The position numbers were made by a program, and so were the translations under genes. From contig NZ_BMVE01000010.1 in NCBI RefSeq assembly GCF_014650555.1, positions 186,001 to 250,000 of the forward strand: DNA of 64,000 nucleotides. Direction: 5' to 3'. This DNA comes from Streptomyces goshikiensis (lineage in GTDB: Bacteria; Actinomycetota; Actinomycetes; Streptomycetales; Streptomycetaceae). Shown in pieces: positions 1-8,383 of the stretch. Numbering within the stretch: position 1 is the stretch's first letter; every line of letters starts with the position of its first letter. The notes under the pieces are model-generated. The model worked only from the letters and a program-made list of their open reading frames with translations, had not been told where the DNA came from and did not search any database.

Positions 1-1
1 C

Positions 2-343
2 CCGCCGCCCCTGCTGCGCCACGCCCGCGGGACGGCCGAGATCCTCGGCCTGCCGCCCGGACTCCTCCTGGGCATCGACCCCGAGGCCACCTACACGGCG
101 GTCGACGTACCGTTCGCCCCCGGTACCCTCCTCGCCCTCTACACCGACGGCCTCGTCGAAGTCCCCGGCGGGGACATCGAGGAGGCCATCGGCGAGGTCG
201 GCGCCCTGATCACCGCGGCTCCCGAGCGCCAGCCGCTCGACGACCTGGCGGACGAGCTCATCACCCACTCCTGCCGCGGTGCGCCCCGCACCGACGACAT
301 CGCGCTCCTGCTGCTGCGCTCCGAGGACCCCGAGTACTCGTAG
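2..343 (+). CDS. SpoIIE/PP2C-type serine phosphatase, C-terminal fragment
   Basis: Only the last 113 codons are inside the window; the reading frame enters from the left edge and stops with TAG at 341-343. The translation contains the tail of a SpoIIE/RsbU-type PP2C phosphatase: an LPPGLLLGID stretch, then LLALYTDGLVE, where the conserved TDG of these Mn/Mg-dependent phosphatases carries the metal-binding aspartate, and finally a DDIALLLLR strand typical of the end of the fold. Such proteins dephosphorylate STAS anti-anti-sigma factors and so release alternative sigma factors. Several STAS and HATPase genes lie 8-10 kb downstream, but no direct operon link is visible. N-terminal sensor domains cannot be seen. 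Confidence 0.85.
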   Translation, partial: PPPLLRHARGTAEILGLPPGLLLGIDPEATYTAVDVPFAPGTLLALYTDGLVEVPGGDIEEAIGEVGALITAAPERQPLDDLADELITHSCRGAPRTDDIALLLLRSEDPEYS

Positions 344-365
344 GACCCCGAGCCCTCCGGGCCGT

Positions 366-506
366 CTAGCGGTAGTCGTCCTCGTCGAGCATGACCACGC
401 GCGCCTGCTCGGCCGCGTCGCCGTCCGCCACCTCGGGGGCGTCCGCGTCGCGGACCTCCCGGAAGTGGTCCTCGAAGGTGTCCGGGTCGGTCGGGTCAAC
501 AGGCAT
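366..506 (-). CDS. small acidic protein of 46 residues, unknown function
   Basis: A short open frame starts with ATG at 506 behind a GAGGGAG ribosome site and ends with TAG at 366. The product of 46 residues is strongly acidic, rich in Asp and Glu, with a DAAEQARVV segment in the second half and a C-terminal DEDDY. It has no signal peptide, membrane segment or cysteine. Small acidic proteins with a similar DAAEQ motif occur widely in Streptomyces, but I cannot name a function. It faces the preceding phosphatase gene tail to tail with a gap of about 20 bases. Third-position GC bias and the ribosome site support translation. Confidence 0.55.
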   Translation of the reverse strand: MPVDPTDPDTFEDHFREVRDADAPEVADGDAAEQARVVMLDEDDYR

Positions 507-695
507 GGGGGCACTCCCTCGGGCTCAAGGCGTTCCGGCGGTGGCGCAGCGCGTCCGCCGGTCCAACGAGCACCGGCCGGGACCGGGCACGCGGCCGTTC
601 GGGTCACGGGGGGTCACCGCCCGGCGGGCCGGCCTACGGACACCGGCCCGGCTCCGCTCGTCGCGGGGCCGGGCCGGGCCGGAGGGCCGGGGATC

Positions 696-1802
696 CTAGC
701 GGCCGCCGTCCGAGAGCAGCGACGGCGGCGCGTCGCGCTGGTGGGGGACCGGCGCGGACGGCGCCGTCTGGAACTCGTCCCGGTGAACGGCGACCGTCCG
801 GGTCGGGGCGGGGATGGAGATGCCCTCCGCCCGGAAGCGCTGGTGCAGCCGCTTGATGAACTCGTGCTTGATCCGGTACTGGTCGCTGAACTCGCCGACG
901 CCCAGGATCACCGTGAAGTTGATCCGGGAATCCGCGAACGTGTGGAAGCGGACCGCGCCTTCGTGATCGGGGACCGCGCCGTTGATGTCGGCCATCACGC
1001 TGTCGACCACGTCGAGGGTGACCCGCTCCACGTGCTCCAGGTCGCTCTCGTAGCCCACCCCGACCTGCACCGAGATCGACAACTGCTGCTCGGGCTGGGT
1101 GAAGTTGGTCATGTTCGTCCGCGCGAGACGCCCGTTGGGGATGATCACGAGGTTGTTCGACAGGTTGCGCACCACGGTGTTGCGCCAGTTGATGTCGACG
1201 ACATAGCCCTCCTCGCCGCTGCTGAGCCGGATGTAGTCGCCGGGCTGCACGGTCTTCGAGGCGAGGATGTGCACGCCCGCGAAGAGGTTGGCGAGGGTGT
1301 CCTGCAGGGCGAGGGCGACCGCGAGACCGCCGACCCCGAGCGCGGTCACCAGCGGCGCGATGGACACGCCCACCGTCTCCAGCGCGACGAGCACGCCCAT
1401 CACCAGGACCACGACACGGGTGATGTTGACGAAGATGGACGCCGACCCGGCCACCCCGGTCCGCGCCCCCGCCACGGACTGGACGAGGCCCGCGATGACG
1501 CGCGCCGCGCTGAGCGTGGCGATGAGGATGAGCACCGCGGTCAGCGACTGGTTGACGAACCCCTCGACCCGCGCGGTGAGCGGCAGGGTCGTCGCCGCGA
1601 CCGCGGCGCCGGCGATGAGGGCGGCGCCGGGCGCGATGGTGCGCAGCGCGTCGACGATGATGTCGTCGCCCCGCCACCGGGTGCGCTCGGCGTGCCGCCC
1701 CAGCCACCGCATCAGGGCGCGCAGCAACAGCCCGGCGGCGGCTCCCGCGGCCAGCGCGATGCCGGCCACCAGCCAGTCGTGCAGGAGGAGCTCCCGGTTC
1801 AA
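696..1802 (-). CDS. MscS-family mechanosensitive ion channel
   Basis: This 368-residue protein has an N-terminal block of about four hydrophobic helices (roughly residues 9-30, 55-75, 85-105, 123-145), followed by the pore-lining TM3 signature of MscS channels, GGLAVALALQDTLANLF, near residues 157-175. The soluble beta domain follows (GDYIRLSSGEEGYVVDINWRNT and an IPNGRL strand) and then the C-terminal alpha-beta vestibule. MscS channels open on membrane tension and release solutes during hypo-osmotic shock. The protein is somewhat longer than E. coli MscS (286 residues) because of the additional N-terminal helices. It appears to be monocistronic; the neighbours are unrelated. Confidence 0.92.
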   Translation of the reverse strand: MNRELLLHDWLVAGIALAAGAAAGLLLRALMRWLGRHAERTRWRGDDIIVDALRTIAPGAALIAGAAVAATTLPLTARVEGFVNQSLTAVLILIATLSAARVIAGLVQSVAGARTGVAGSASIFVNITRVVVLVMGVLVALETVGVSIAPLVTALGVGGLAVALALQDTLANLFAGVHILASKTVQPGDYIRLSSGEEGYVVDINWRNTVVRNLSNNLVIIPNGRLARTNMTNFTQPEQQLSISVQVGVGYESDLEHVERVTLDVVDSVMADINGAVPDHEGAVRFHTFADSRINFTVILGVGEFSDQYRIKHEFIKRLHQRFRAEGISIPAPTRTVAVHRDEFQTAPSAPVPHQRDAPPSLLSDGGR

Positions 1803-2025
1803 CGGACGCCCTCCGCTCCGCGCCGGCCCGGGGGAGTGGCGGCGGGCGGTGCCGGCCGTCGTATGAGGTGTGTCGTCACCTTGTCACCTGTCAGTTCGTC
1901 GTGCCTGGAGCTCCGTTCGGGCGTACGCACACATCCGGAACGGGCTGCCATCCTGCCCCATGGCATCCGACGGCACCGCAGGTGGGCCGGTGTGACACCC
2001 CGCCACCCCCGCGCCGGCCCGGCCG

Positions 2026-3324
2026 CTACGGACGGGCGGCGGCGTGTTCCAGGATCGCGCGGACCTCGGCGGTGATCGCGCTTTCGTTGCGCTCGAACTC
2101 GGGTCCGGTCAGCAGCTGCTGGTCGGCGGGCAGGCCGGTGAGCACCGGGGTGTGCAGATGGCCGCCCGGCAGTCGCGGGGTGAGCTCGGCGCGCAGCCGG
2201 TTGGAGCGGTACGCCACCTCGTTGGACAGGTAGCCGCCCCCACCGCCCTCCACGGCCCGCGAGCCGGGGGTGGGACCGTCGGCCCGGTCGACGGGCGCCG
2301 TGCCACCAGCCGGTATCTCGGTGACCTCGGTGTTGAGGAGGACCGGGTACGGGCCCCGCACCGCGGCGGTGACCGCGGCGGCGGGCAGCGTGGTCCGGAT
2401 GAACTCCGGTCCGGGGCCCAGGCCGGGCGCGGTGACGGGGTGCTCGCGGGTGCCGCCGGAGAGGGCGCGGTTGTTGTCGGGGTACGGGTCCGCCGAGCGG
2501 GCCCGCCCGGCCCAGTCCTCCAGGGTGAAGATGCCGGGGTAGCCCTGGCTGACGCTGGTGATGACGTCCGCCGCGCCGGGGCCGCCCGCCAGCCGGGGGG
2601 TGAACGCCCGCTCCACGATGCCGGCGTCGAAGTCGGCGTACCGCACGGGCAGGACCACGGCGCGGATCTCGGCGCTGCTGCCGTCGGCGAGGGTGACGCG
2701 GCGGCCGCTCAGCTGGAGCGCGGCCGAGCCGGAGGGGTTGGCCCGGCGGATCTCGGCGTCGAGCCCGAAGGGGTCGAACCCGCTGATGAACACGCGCCGG
2801 ACGCCGGGCGCGGCCCGGAAGGCGTTGTTCGTCAGACCGCGGGAGGCGTCCTCGAAGCGGGTGCGCAGCGCGGCCCGGTCCAGGGCGAACCCCGGTTCCC
2901 AGCGGGCGAGTCCGGCGGTCATGGCCACGCGCGCCCAGTAGAGCGGCCGGTCGTCCCCGGCCGTGAGGTCGCCGCCGGGTCGCTGCCCCTGGGCCCGGCG
3001 CACGGCGGCCTGCCAGAGGGCCTCGCCCCAGGAGTCGACCAGGCGGCCCGCCTCGTCCTCGCTCCGTACGCTGCACAGCGCGGCGGGGAAGCGCCGTACG
3101 AAGTCCGTGAAGCCGGCGCGCTCGACGAGAGCGGTGGTCCGCGCGTCCGCGAGCCGCGCCTGTTCGGCGTCGAGCGGGACGGAGACCGGGGTGCGGCAGG
3201 GGGAGGAGCCGCCGTCCGCGTGCGCGGGGGAGGTGACGGCCAGGGGGAGGACCGTGGCGAGAAGGGCCGCGGCGGACGCGGCGCGGCGTAAGGGCATGAT
3301 GCGAGAGGTCATGCGATGTGACAT
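2026..3324 (-). CDS. secreted pyroglutamyl-peptidase-like (C15 fold) protein with TTA codon
   Basis: The chosen start at 3324 sits 7 bases after a GAGGG site and gives 432 residues. An upstream ATG at 3432 would add 36 low-complexity residues with no ribosome site. Residues 1-38 form a Sec signal peptide ending near SPAHADG. The mature part holds VFISGFDPFG, the opening motif of peptidase family C15, and the block YLSNEVAYRS followed by HTPVL, which align with the YLCN nucleophile region and catalytic His of pyroglutamyl peptidases. At the nucleophile position I read Ser (about 367) rather than Cys, so activity is uncertain. Codon 12 is TTA (3289-3291), the codon read by the developmental tRNA bldA. 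Family members are usually about 200 residues and cytoplasmic, so this is a longer exported variant. Confidence 0.8.
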   Translation of the reverse strand: MSHRMTSRIMPLRRAASAAALLATVLPLAVTSPAHADGGSSPCRTPVSVPLDAEQARLADARTTALVERAGFTDFVRRFPAALCSVRSEDEAGRLVDSWGEALWQAAVRRAQGQRPGGDLTAGDDRPLYWARVAMTAGLARWEPGFALDRAALRTRFEDASRGLTNNAFRAAPGVRRVFISGFDPFGLDAEIRRANPSGSAALQLSGRRVTLADGSSAEIRAVVLPVRYADFDAGIVERAFTPRLAGGPGAADVITSVSQGYPGIFTLEDWAGRARSADPYPDNNRALSGGTREHPVTAPGLGPGPEFIRTTLPAAAVTAAVRGPYPVLLNTEVTEIPAGGTAPVDRADGPTPGSRAVEGGGGGYLSNEVAYRSNRLRAELTPRLPGGHLHTPVLTGLPADQQLLTGPEFERNESAITAEVRAILEHAAARP

Positions 3325-3490
3325 TACATAGCCCTCGCCGCCCCCACCAGACGTCCGGGCGCGGTGACGCGCGGGGGCGGCCGGCGGCGCCCGGGTGAAC
3401 TCCGCCCACCACCCCCGCCGGACGCGCACCACCCCCGCCGGACGGCCGCCGGTCCGTCGCCGGTCCGTCGCCGGACCGCCGCCGGTCCGC

Positions 3491-4729
3491 TCAGGAACGG
3501 ATCCCGTCGCAGGTCACGTACAGGTGGCGCGGTCCGCGCAGGACCGCGTTCTGCCGGTAGGGCGGCGGGTCCTCGATCAGCTGCGGGTTCTCCAGGCGCC
3601 GGGCCAGCTCGCTCAGCGCGAGCTGCGCCTCCAGCCGGGCCAGCGGGGCGCCGAAGCAGCTGTGGATGCCGCTGCCGAGCCCCAGGTGCTGGATGTCCTT
3701 GCGGTACGGGTCGAAGCGGTCCGGGTCCTCGAACCGGTGCGGGTCCCGGTTGCCGGAGGCGAGGATCAGCCACATCGAGGAGCCCTTGGGGATCGTGACC
3801 CCCCGGACCTCGATGTCGACGAGCGGCGTGCGCTGCGGCAGCAGCTGCACGGGCGGCTCGAACCGCAGCAGCTCCTCCACCAGGGGCACCGCCAGCCCCG
3901 GGGTCTCGCGTAGCTGCCGCAGCACGTCCGGATGGCGCAGCAGCGTCAGCATCCCGTTGGTGATCAGGTTGACGGTGGTCTCGTGGCCCGCGATGAGCAG
4001 CAGGGCGGCGGTGCTGAGCAGCTCCATGGTGCTCATCGAGCCGTCCTCGCCGTGCGCGACGGCCAGTTGGGACAGCATGTCGTCCTTGGGGTCCTTGCGC
4101 CGCTCCTCGATCAGCCCGGCCAGGTACATGCCGAGCTCCATGCGGGCGTCGTGCGTGGTCTTGTCACGCTCCGTCGGATCGGAGTCCGGGTCGGGGTCCA
4201 GGCTCGCGGCGAGGGTGTCGGCCCAGACGTGGAAGCGGGCCTCGTCCTCGCGCGGCACACCGAGCAGCCGACAGATCATGGTGACCGGGAACGGGTACGA
4301 GAACTGGTCCACCAGGTCGATCCGCCCCGGATCGCCGAGGTTGTCGATCAGACCGGTGACGATGCCGCGGAGGTCGTCGCGCATCCCGTCGATCCGGTGC
4401 GGGGAATGCGGGGGGCCGAACGGCCGGTTGGTCATCCGGCGCAGCCGGTCGTGCTCCGGCGGGTCCAGCTTCAGGAAGCTCGGCGGCAGCGCCGCCGCGC
4501 CCTCCTCCCCGCTCTCGGCCAGCGGATCCCCGGCCGTCGCCGCCAGGTTGCGGGCGTCCGAGCTGAGCCGCGGGTCGTGCAGCAGGCTCTGGATGTCGAA
4601 GTAGGTGCTGATGACGTACGGGCCGTCCCCGTCGTGGAACACCGGGGTCTTGCGCAGCTCCTCGTACAGCGGGTACGGGTTCGCGCGGTTGGAGTAGTCC
4701 AGGATGTCGGTCAGGATGCCGTGCTTCAT
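3491..4729 (-). CDS. cytochrome P450
   Basis: The 412-residue product starts at 4729 behind GGAGGA. It has all bacterial P450 landmarks: the I-helix oxygen-activation motif AGHETT, the ExxR motif as EELLR, and the heme loop LGLGSGIHSCFGAPLA with the ligand Cys near residue 358. The HDRLRR motif of the C-helix region is also present. Overall features resemble CYP107-type oxidases that act on small natural products or xenobiotics. It is the last gene of a three-gene operon: ferredoxin (6376-6140), ferredoxin reductase (6147-4756) and this P450, with a gap of 26 bases. The operon therefore supplies the complete class I redox chain. The substrate is unknown. Confidence 0.95.
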   Translation of the reverse strand: MKHGILTDILDYSNRANPYPLYEELRKTPVFHDGDGPYVISTYFDIQSLLHDPRLSSDARNLAATAGDPLAESGEEGAAALPPSFLKLDPPEHDRLRRMTNRPFGPPHSPHRIDGMRDDLRGIVTGLIDNLGDPGRIDLVDQFSYPFPVTMICRLLGVPREDEARFHVWADTLAASLDPDPDSDPTERDKTTHDARMELGMYLAGLIEERRKDPKDDMLSQLAVAHGEDGSMSTMELLSTAALLLIAGHETTVNLITNGMLTLLRHPDVLRQLRETPGLAVPLVEELLRFEPPVQLLPQRTPLVDIEVRGVTIPKGSSMWLILASGNRDPHRFEDPDRFDPYRKDIQHLGLGSGIHSCFGAPLARLEAQLALSELARRLENPQLIEDPPPYRQNAVLRGPRHLYVTCDGIRS

Positions 4730-4755
4730 GCCGGGTCCTCCGGAGGGCGGTCGGG

Positions 4756-6147
4756 TCAGTGCCCGGCGGGGGTGAAGGTCATCCGCCGGTCGGCCGGCGA
4801 ATATCCGCTGAGGGTGATGGTCGGCCCGTGCGTGGGCAGGGACGGGTCGGGGAAGTCCGCGGGCAGCGCCTTCTGCCCCTCCGGGCGCCGGTCCACGGTG
4901 GGGAACGGCGGCGGGAAGGGGGCGGTGGCCTCGATCTGCTGCTGGTAGAACTGCAGCCAGCGGCAGTTGTCGAAGGTGACCGCCCCGATGACCCGGCCCT
5001 GGTAGCCGTAGACACCGGTGAAGCGGCGCTCGGCCCGTGAGCCCTGGGTGATCATGATCTCCGTGCCCATCGGGGGCACGCCGACGGATTTGATGTTCAC
5101 CCCGAACTGGGTGGACCAGAACGCCGGCACCCAGATGTGGGGGCGCCGGTCGGTGCTCTCGCTGAGCATGTTGTGGGCCGCGGTCTCCGCCTGGGAGACG
5201 GCGTTGCCCCAGTGCTCCAGGGACAGGAACTGGTACCCGAACAGCGGGTGCGGGGAGCGCGCGACGTCGCCCGCGACGAAGATGTCGTCGGTGACGATGC
5301 CGCGGATGTCGAAGGCCCGGCAGCCCGCGTCGCAGGCGATGCCGCGCGGACCGGCGCCGAGCCCGGATCCGGACAGCCACTCGGTGTTGCGCTGGGCGCC
5401 GAGCGAGACGACGACGACGTCGCACTCCAGGGTGGTGCCGTCGGAGAAGTGCGCGGCGCGGACCCGCCCGGTGGCATCGCCCTCCAGGGCCGTGACCATG
5501 ATGCCGGTGCGCAGATCGACCCCGTTCTCCCGCTGGAGTTCGGCGGCGACGGCCCCGACGACCCCGCCCAGCGCGCCGACCAGGGGAGCATCCCCGCGTT
5601 CGGCGACGGTCACCTCCAGCCCGCGCTCGCGGCAGGCGGAGGCGATCTCGGAGCCGGTGAACCCGGCGCCCACGACCAGCACCCGGCGCGGTCCGGCGTC
5701 GAGGCGCCGGGCCAGCGCCGCGCCGTCGTCCCGGGTGCGCAGCACGAAGACGCCTTCGAGCTCCGCCTCGGCCTCGTTCGGCCAGGGCCGGGCCCGTACG
5801 CCCGTGGCGATGAGCAGCCGGTCGTACGGGACCTCGTCGCCGTCGGCCAGCTTGACCCGCCGGGCCGCCATGTCGAGGCCGGCGGCCGGTACGCCGAGGC
5901 GCCACTCGGCGTCGATCTCGCGGCGCCGCGGCAGCGCGGTCCGCTCGGCTCCGGCCCGGCCGAGCAGCACCTGCTTGGACAGCGGCGGGCGGTCGTACGG
6001 CTCGTACGGCTCGTCGCCGATCATGGTGAGCGAACCGGCGAAGCCCTTGTCGCGCAGGGTCTCGGCGGCCCGCAGGCCGGCGAGGGACGCCCCGACGACG
6101 ACGATCCGGCCCTCGCGCTTGAGGTGTTCCAGGGCCCCGTCAGGCAT
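4756..6147 (-). CDS. FAD-dependent ferredoxin reductase for P450
   Basis: This 463-residue flavoprotein carries an N-terminal FAD-binding Rossmann motif (VVVGASLAGLRAAE, residues 13-26), a PYDRPPLSK segment typical of putidaredoxin/rhodocoxin-type reductases, a second dinucleotide fold for NAD(P)H (VLVVGAGFTGSEIA) and a C-terminal reductase domain. Its role is to move electrons from NAD(P)H to the neighbouring ferredoxin. The start at 6147 overlaps the ferredoxin stop by 8 bases, so the two are translationally coupled. In Streptomyces the reductase is often encoded away from P450 genes, so having it in the operon suggests a dedicated chain. Confidence 0.92.
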   Translation of the reverse strand: MPDGALEHLKREGRIVVVGASLAGLRAAETLRDKGFAGSLTMIGDEPYEPYDRPPLSKQVLLGRAGAERTALPRRREIDAEWRLGVPAAGLDMAARRVKLADGDEVPYDRLLIATGVRARPWPNEAEAELEGVFVLRTRDDGAALARRLDAGPRRVLVVGAGFTGSEIASACRERGLEVTVAERGDAPLVGALGGVVGAVAAELQRENGVDLRTGIMVTALEGDATGRVRAAHFSDGTTLECDVVVVSLGAQRNTEWLSGSGLGAGPRGIACDAGCRAFDIRGIVTDDIFVAGDVARSPHPLFGYQFLSLEHWGNAVSQAETAAHNMLSESTDRRPHIWVPAFWSTQFGVNIKSVGVPPMGTEIMITQGSRAERRFTGVYGYQGRVIGAVTFDNCRWLQFYQQQIEATAPFPPPFPTVDRRPEGQKALPADFPDPSLPTHGPTITLSGYSPADRRMTFTPAGH

Positions 6148-6376
6148 GGGAGGCCTCCCCGGCGCCCTGCGCGGCCGCCATGTCCAGCTCGTCCACGAGG
6201 ATCGCCTGGACGGGGCAGGCCGCGACGGCCTGGGCCACCCGCGCCCGCTGGGCGTCCTCGGCCTCCGGGTCGTAGAGCAGCCCCTCGTCCCCGTGCATCG
6301 CGAAGACATCGGGCGCCAGGAAGGCGCACTGCGCGTATCCCTGGCATCGGTTGAGATCGACGACAAGCCTCAGCAA
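6140..6376 (-). CDS. [3Fe-4S]-type ferredoxin, CxxYxxC variant
   Basis: The 78-residue protein has Cys11, Cys17 and Cys54, the last in the ACP motif. The position that would hold the second cysteine of a 4Fe-4S cluster is Tyr14 (CQGYAQC). This is the pattern of actinobacterial P450 partner ferredoxins, where one cluster ligand position varies and the cluster is usually 3Fe-4S. The last 15 residues are Ala/Glu-rich and extend past the usual end of the family. It is the first gene of the operon with reductase and P450, and its stop overlaps the reductase start. The variable residue may tune redox potential. Confidence 0.93.
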   Translation of the reverse strand: MLRLVVDLNRCQGYAQCAFLAPDVFAMHGDEGLLYDPEAEDAQRARVAQAVAACPVQAILVDELDMAAAQGAGEASHA

Positions 6377-6497
6377 GGTGCGGTCCTTTCGACGGCCCCC
6401 GGGTCCTTGGCCCCGTGGTTCCCCGGCCCAGCGTGCGCCGCGCGGCCGCCTCCGGCCCGTCCGGCCGGTCCGTTGGAGTGACCGCCGCGCGCGTGAA

Positions 6498-7160
6498 TCA
6501 CCCTGAGGCCCCTGAGGCCCCTGAGGCCCCGGAGCGCCCGGAGCGCCCGGAGAGGATGCACAGGCTGACGATCAGCGCCCAGGCGGGGAAGACCATCTCG
6601 CTCCACGGGAAGGAGGAGCCGGCCACCAGCAGGACCAGGCCGACCGCGTACCCGAACAGGGCGACCGGGAGGGGGAGGACGCCGAGTTTGCGTCCGATGG
6701 TGGAGGTGGCGAACACGAAGACGGCAGCCATCCGCATCGCGTACGTGGTCAGCAGCGTGTACGCGAAATGGCGGCCGAACTGCGAGCCCTGATCGCTGTC
6801 CAGCACGGTGCCGGCGGCCGCCACGGAGGCGAACAGGGCGCCGACGAAGATCAGGCCGCTGCCCAGGAAGACGGTGGTGATGAACCGGTCCTCGGCGTCC
6901 CCGGCGTTCTCGCGCAGCGCGCCCATGAACCACAGGAAGGCGATGCCGGCGAACGGTACGAGTTCCAGTGCCGTGGCCAGCGCGCCCCGCCGTCCGGGGG
7001 CGATCGTCACGTCCGCGCCGCTGGCCCCGTCGGGCAGCGCGATTCTTACGAGCGCGATCGCCGCCGCCAGCAGGACGGCGAAGACGATCCCGGCGAGAGC
7101 GGCGGCCCGGGGGGTACTCAGGCTCCCGGCGGCGGACGCGGGCGGTGCGGGGTGTCTCAT
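6498..7160 (-). CDS. membrane protein with six predicted helices, unknown function
   Basis: About 220 residues from ATG 7160; a further in-frame start 17 codons upstream would add an Arg-rich leader and cannot be excluded, since neither has a strong ribosome site. Hydrophobic stretches suggest six transmembrane helices, including one of the form ALELVPFAGIAFLWFMGAL and one near the C-terminus (FPAWALIVSLCIL). No catalytic motif is recognised. The C-terminus ends in a simple tail of repeated GRS and GAS triplets, encoded by short tandem repeats of 9 bases. It is convergent with nothing and shares no operon with the ferredoxin gene downstream, from which it is separated by about 120 bases. Confidence 0.7.
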   Translation of the reverse strand: MRHPAPPASAAGSLSTPRAAALAGIVFAVLLAAAIALVRIALPDGASGADVTIAPGRRGALATALELVPFAGIAFLWFMGALRENAGDAEDRFITTVFLGSGLIFVGALFASVAAAGTVLDSDQGSQFGRHFAYTLLTTYAMRMAAVFVFATSTIGRKLGVLPLPVALFGYAVGLVLLVAGSSFPWSEMVFPAWALIVSLCILSGRSGRSGASGASGASG

Positions 7161-7345
7161 TCGTCCAGCAAGCCGGGTGCCCGCCGCCCGTGCCAGCGGA
7201 GCCGGGCGCACGGGTGAAGCGGCGGGAGTCCTCGGAGGGGACCGGGCGTGTCACGCGGACGAAGAACCGGTTCGCCCGCCGCGCCCCTCCTAGGGTGCTC
7301 TGTGGCCCGTCACGGCCATCTGTCCCCCGGGAAGGACGTCCCCGC

Positions 7346-8215
7346 ATGCACACCGACAACCCCGGCCTGCTCGCGCCCAGCGAGGCGACGCTGGTCATGT
7401 TCGCGACCGACATGGACCCCGAGACGCGCAAACTCGTCCACGTGACGTACGGGGCCCAGGGCAACGGCAAACGCAGGATCATCTCCATCGGCACCGACGC
7501 GGCCCACACCGACGCCGTCGTGGCCGCGGACGAGCCCTGGGCGGACTCGCCGGGGCTCAAGGGGGTCACCTCGCCCCTCATGACGATCCCGGTGCCGGGC
7601 CGCGACCTGGTGGACGGCGGCAGCGAGCACTACCTGTTCTGGCACGACGAGGGCACCAAGCAGCTCAAGTACCGGACGGTCCGGACCGTCCACGGCGCCC
7701 CCTACACGATCACACCGGTGACCGACGACCGCGCCGTCTCCGCACACTGGGAGGCGCTGAAGGACGTGGTCTGGCCGGTCACGAGCATGCCCGTGCCCGG
7801 CCGGCAGGGGGTCGACGGCCGTAACGAGAGCTACCTCTTCCACTACGACACCGAGGGCCGGCTCTGGTACTCGACGATCTCGATCGGCCACCACGCTGAC
7901 CACACTGACCGCGCCGACCACGCCGACCACACGGGCGTCCTCGTGACCGAGGCCCGGCCGGTCGCGGACTGGTGGCAGGCGTCGCTGAAGGGCATCGGGC
8001 AGCTGATGGAGATCCATCCGGTCCCGGGCCGGCAGAACGCGGGCGGCGCGAGCGAGTTCTACGTCTTCCACCAGGACGGCCGGCCCGGCACCGCGCGGAA
8101 GCTGACGTACCGGAGGATCGCCGTCGGCACCGACGCGGAGCACGCCGACACCCTGGTGACGGAGGACCGCCCCGTCGCCGACTGGTGGTCCACGTCGCTG
8201 AAGGGCGTCGCGTAG
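7346..8215 (+). CDS. four-repeat protein of unknown function
   Basis: The 289-residue product begins at ATG 7346 after GGAAGGAC. It consists of about four imperfect repeats of roughly 65-75 residues. Each contains a VPGR motif, then a GxSExYLFxxD strand, a LxYRTI-like strand, and an ending of the type RPVADWWxxSLKG. There is no signal peptide or membrane segment. Regular repeats rich in Trp, Tyr and short beta-like strands suggest a beta-propeller or similar sugar- or protein-binding fold, but this is inference from pattern only. A His/Asp-rich low-complexity insert (DHTDRADHADH) interrupts the third repeat. The neighbours give no clue to its role. Confidence 0.75.
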   Translation: MHTDNPGLLAPSEATLVMFATDMDPETRKLVHVTYGAQGNGKRRIISIGTDAAHTDAVVAADEPWADSPGLKGVTSPLMTIPVPGRDLVDGGSEHYLFWHDEGTKQLKYRTVRTVHGAPYTITPVTDDRAVSAHWEALKDVVWPVTSMPVPGRQGVDGRNESYLFHYDTEGRLWYSTISIGHHADHTDRADHADHTGVLVTEARPVADWWQASLKGIGQLMEIHPVPGRQNAGGASEFYVFHQDGRPGTARKLTYRRIAVGTDAEHADTLVTEDRPVADWWSTSLKGVA

Positions 8216-8383
8216 CGGGCACCCGGCCAGGCGGGGACCCGGGCTCCCCCTCGGCGGCGGCAGCGCCGAAACCCGGACGGCGCGTGTCGGGTCGGCCCGG
8301 CGAAAGCGGGCGGGGAGGCGTATCTTCACTGCGGGGTCTGATGTCCGCCGGAGACGGAAACGGAAACGGAAGCGGGGCACCGG

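Noticed and set aside
279..2075. Long plus-strand frame of 598 codons antisense to the MscS gene
   Set aside because: Repetitive Arg/Asp/Gly-rich translation typical of antisense frames in high-GC DNA; the minus strand has a clear channel protein.
2044..3291. Plus-strand frame of 415 codons opposite the C15-like gene
   Set aside because: Low-complexity Gly/Val/Arg translation without ribosome site; a mirror of the real gene.
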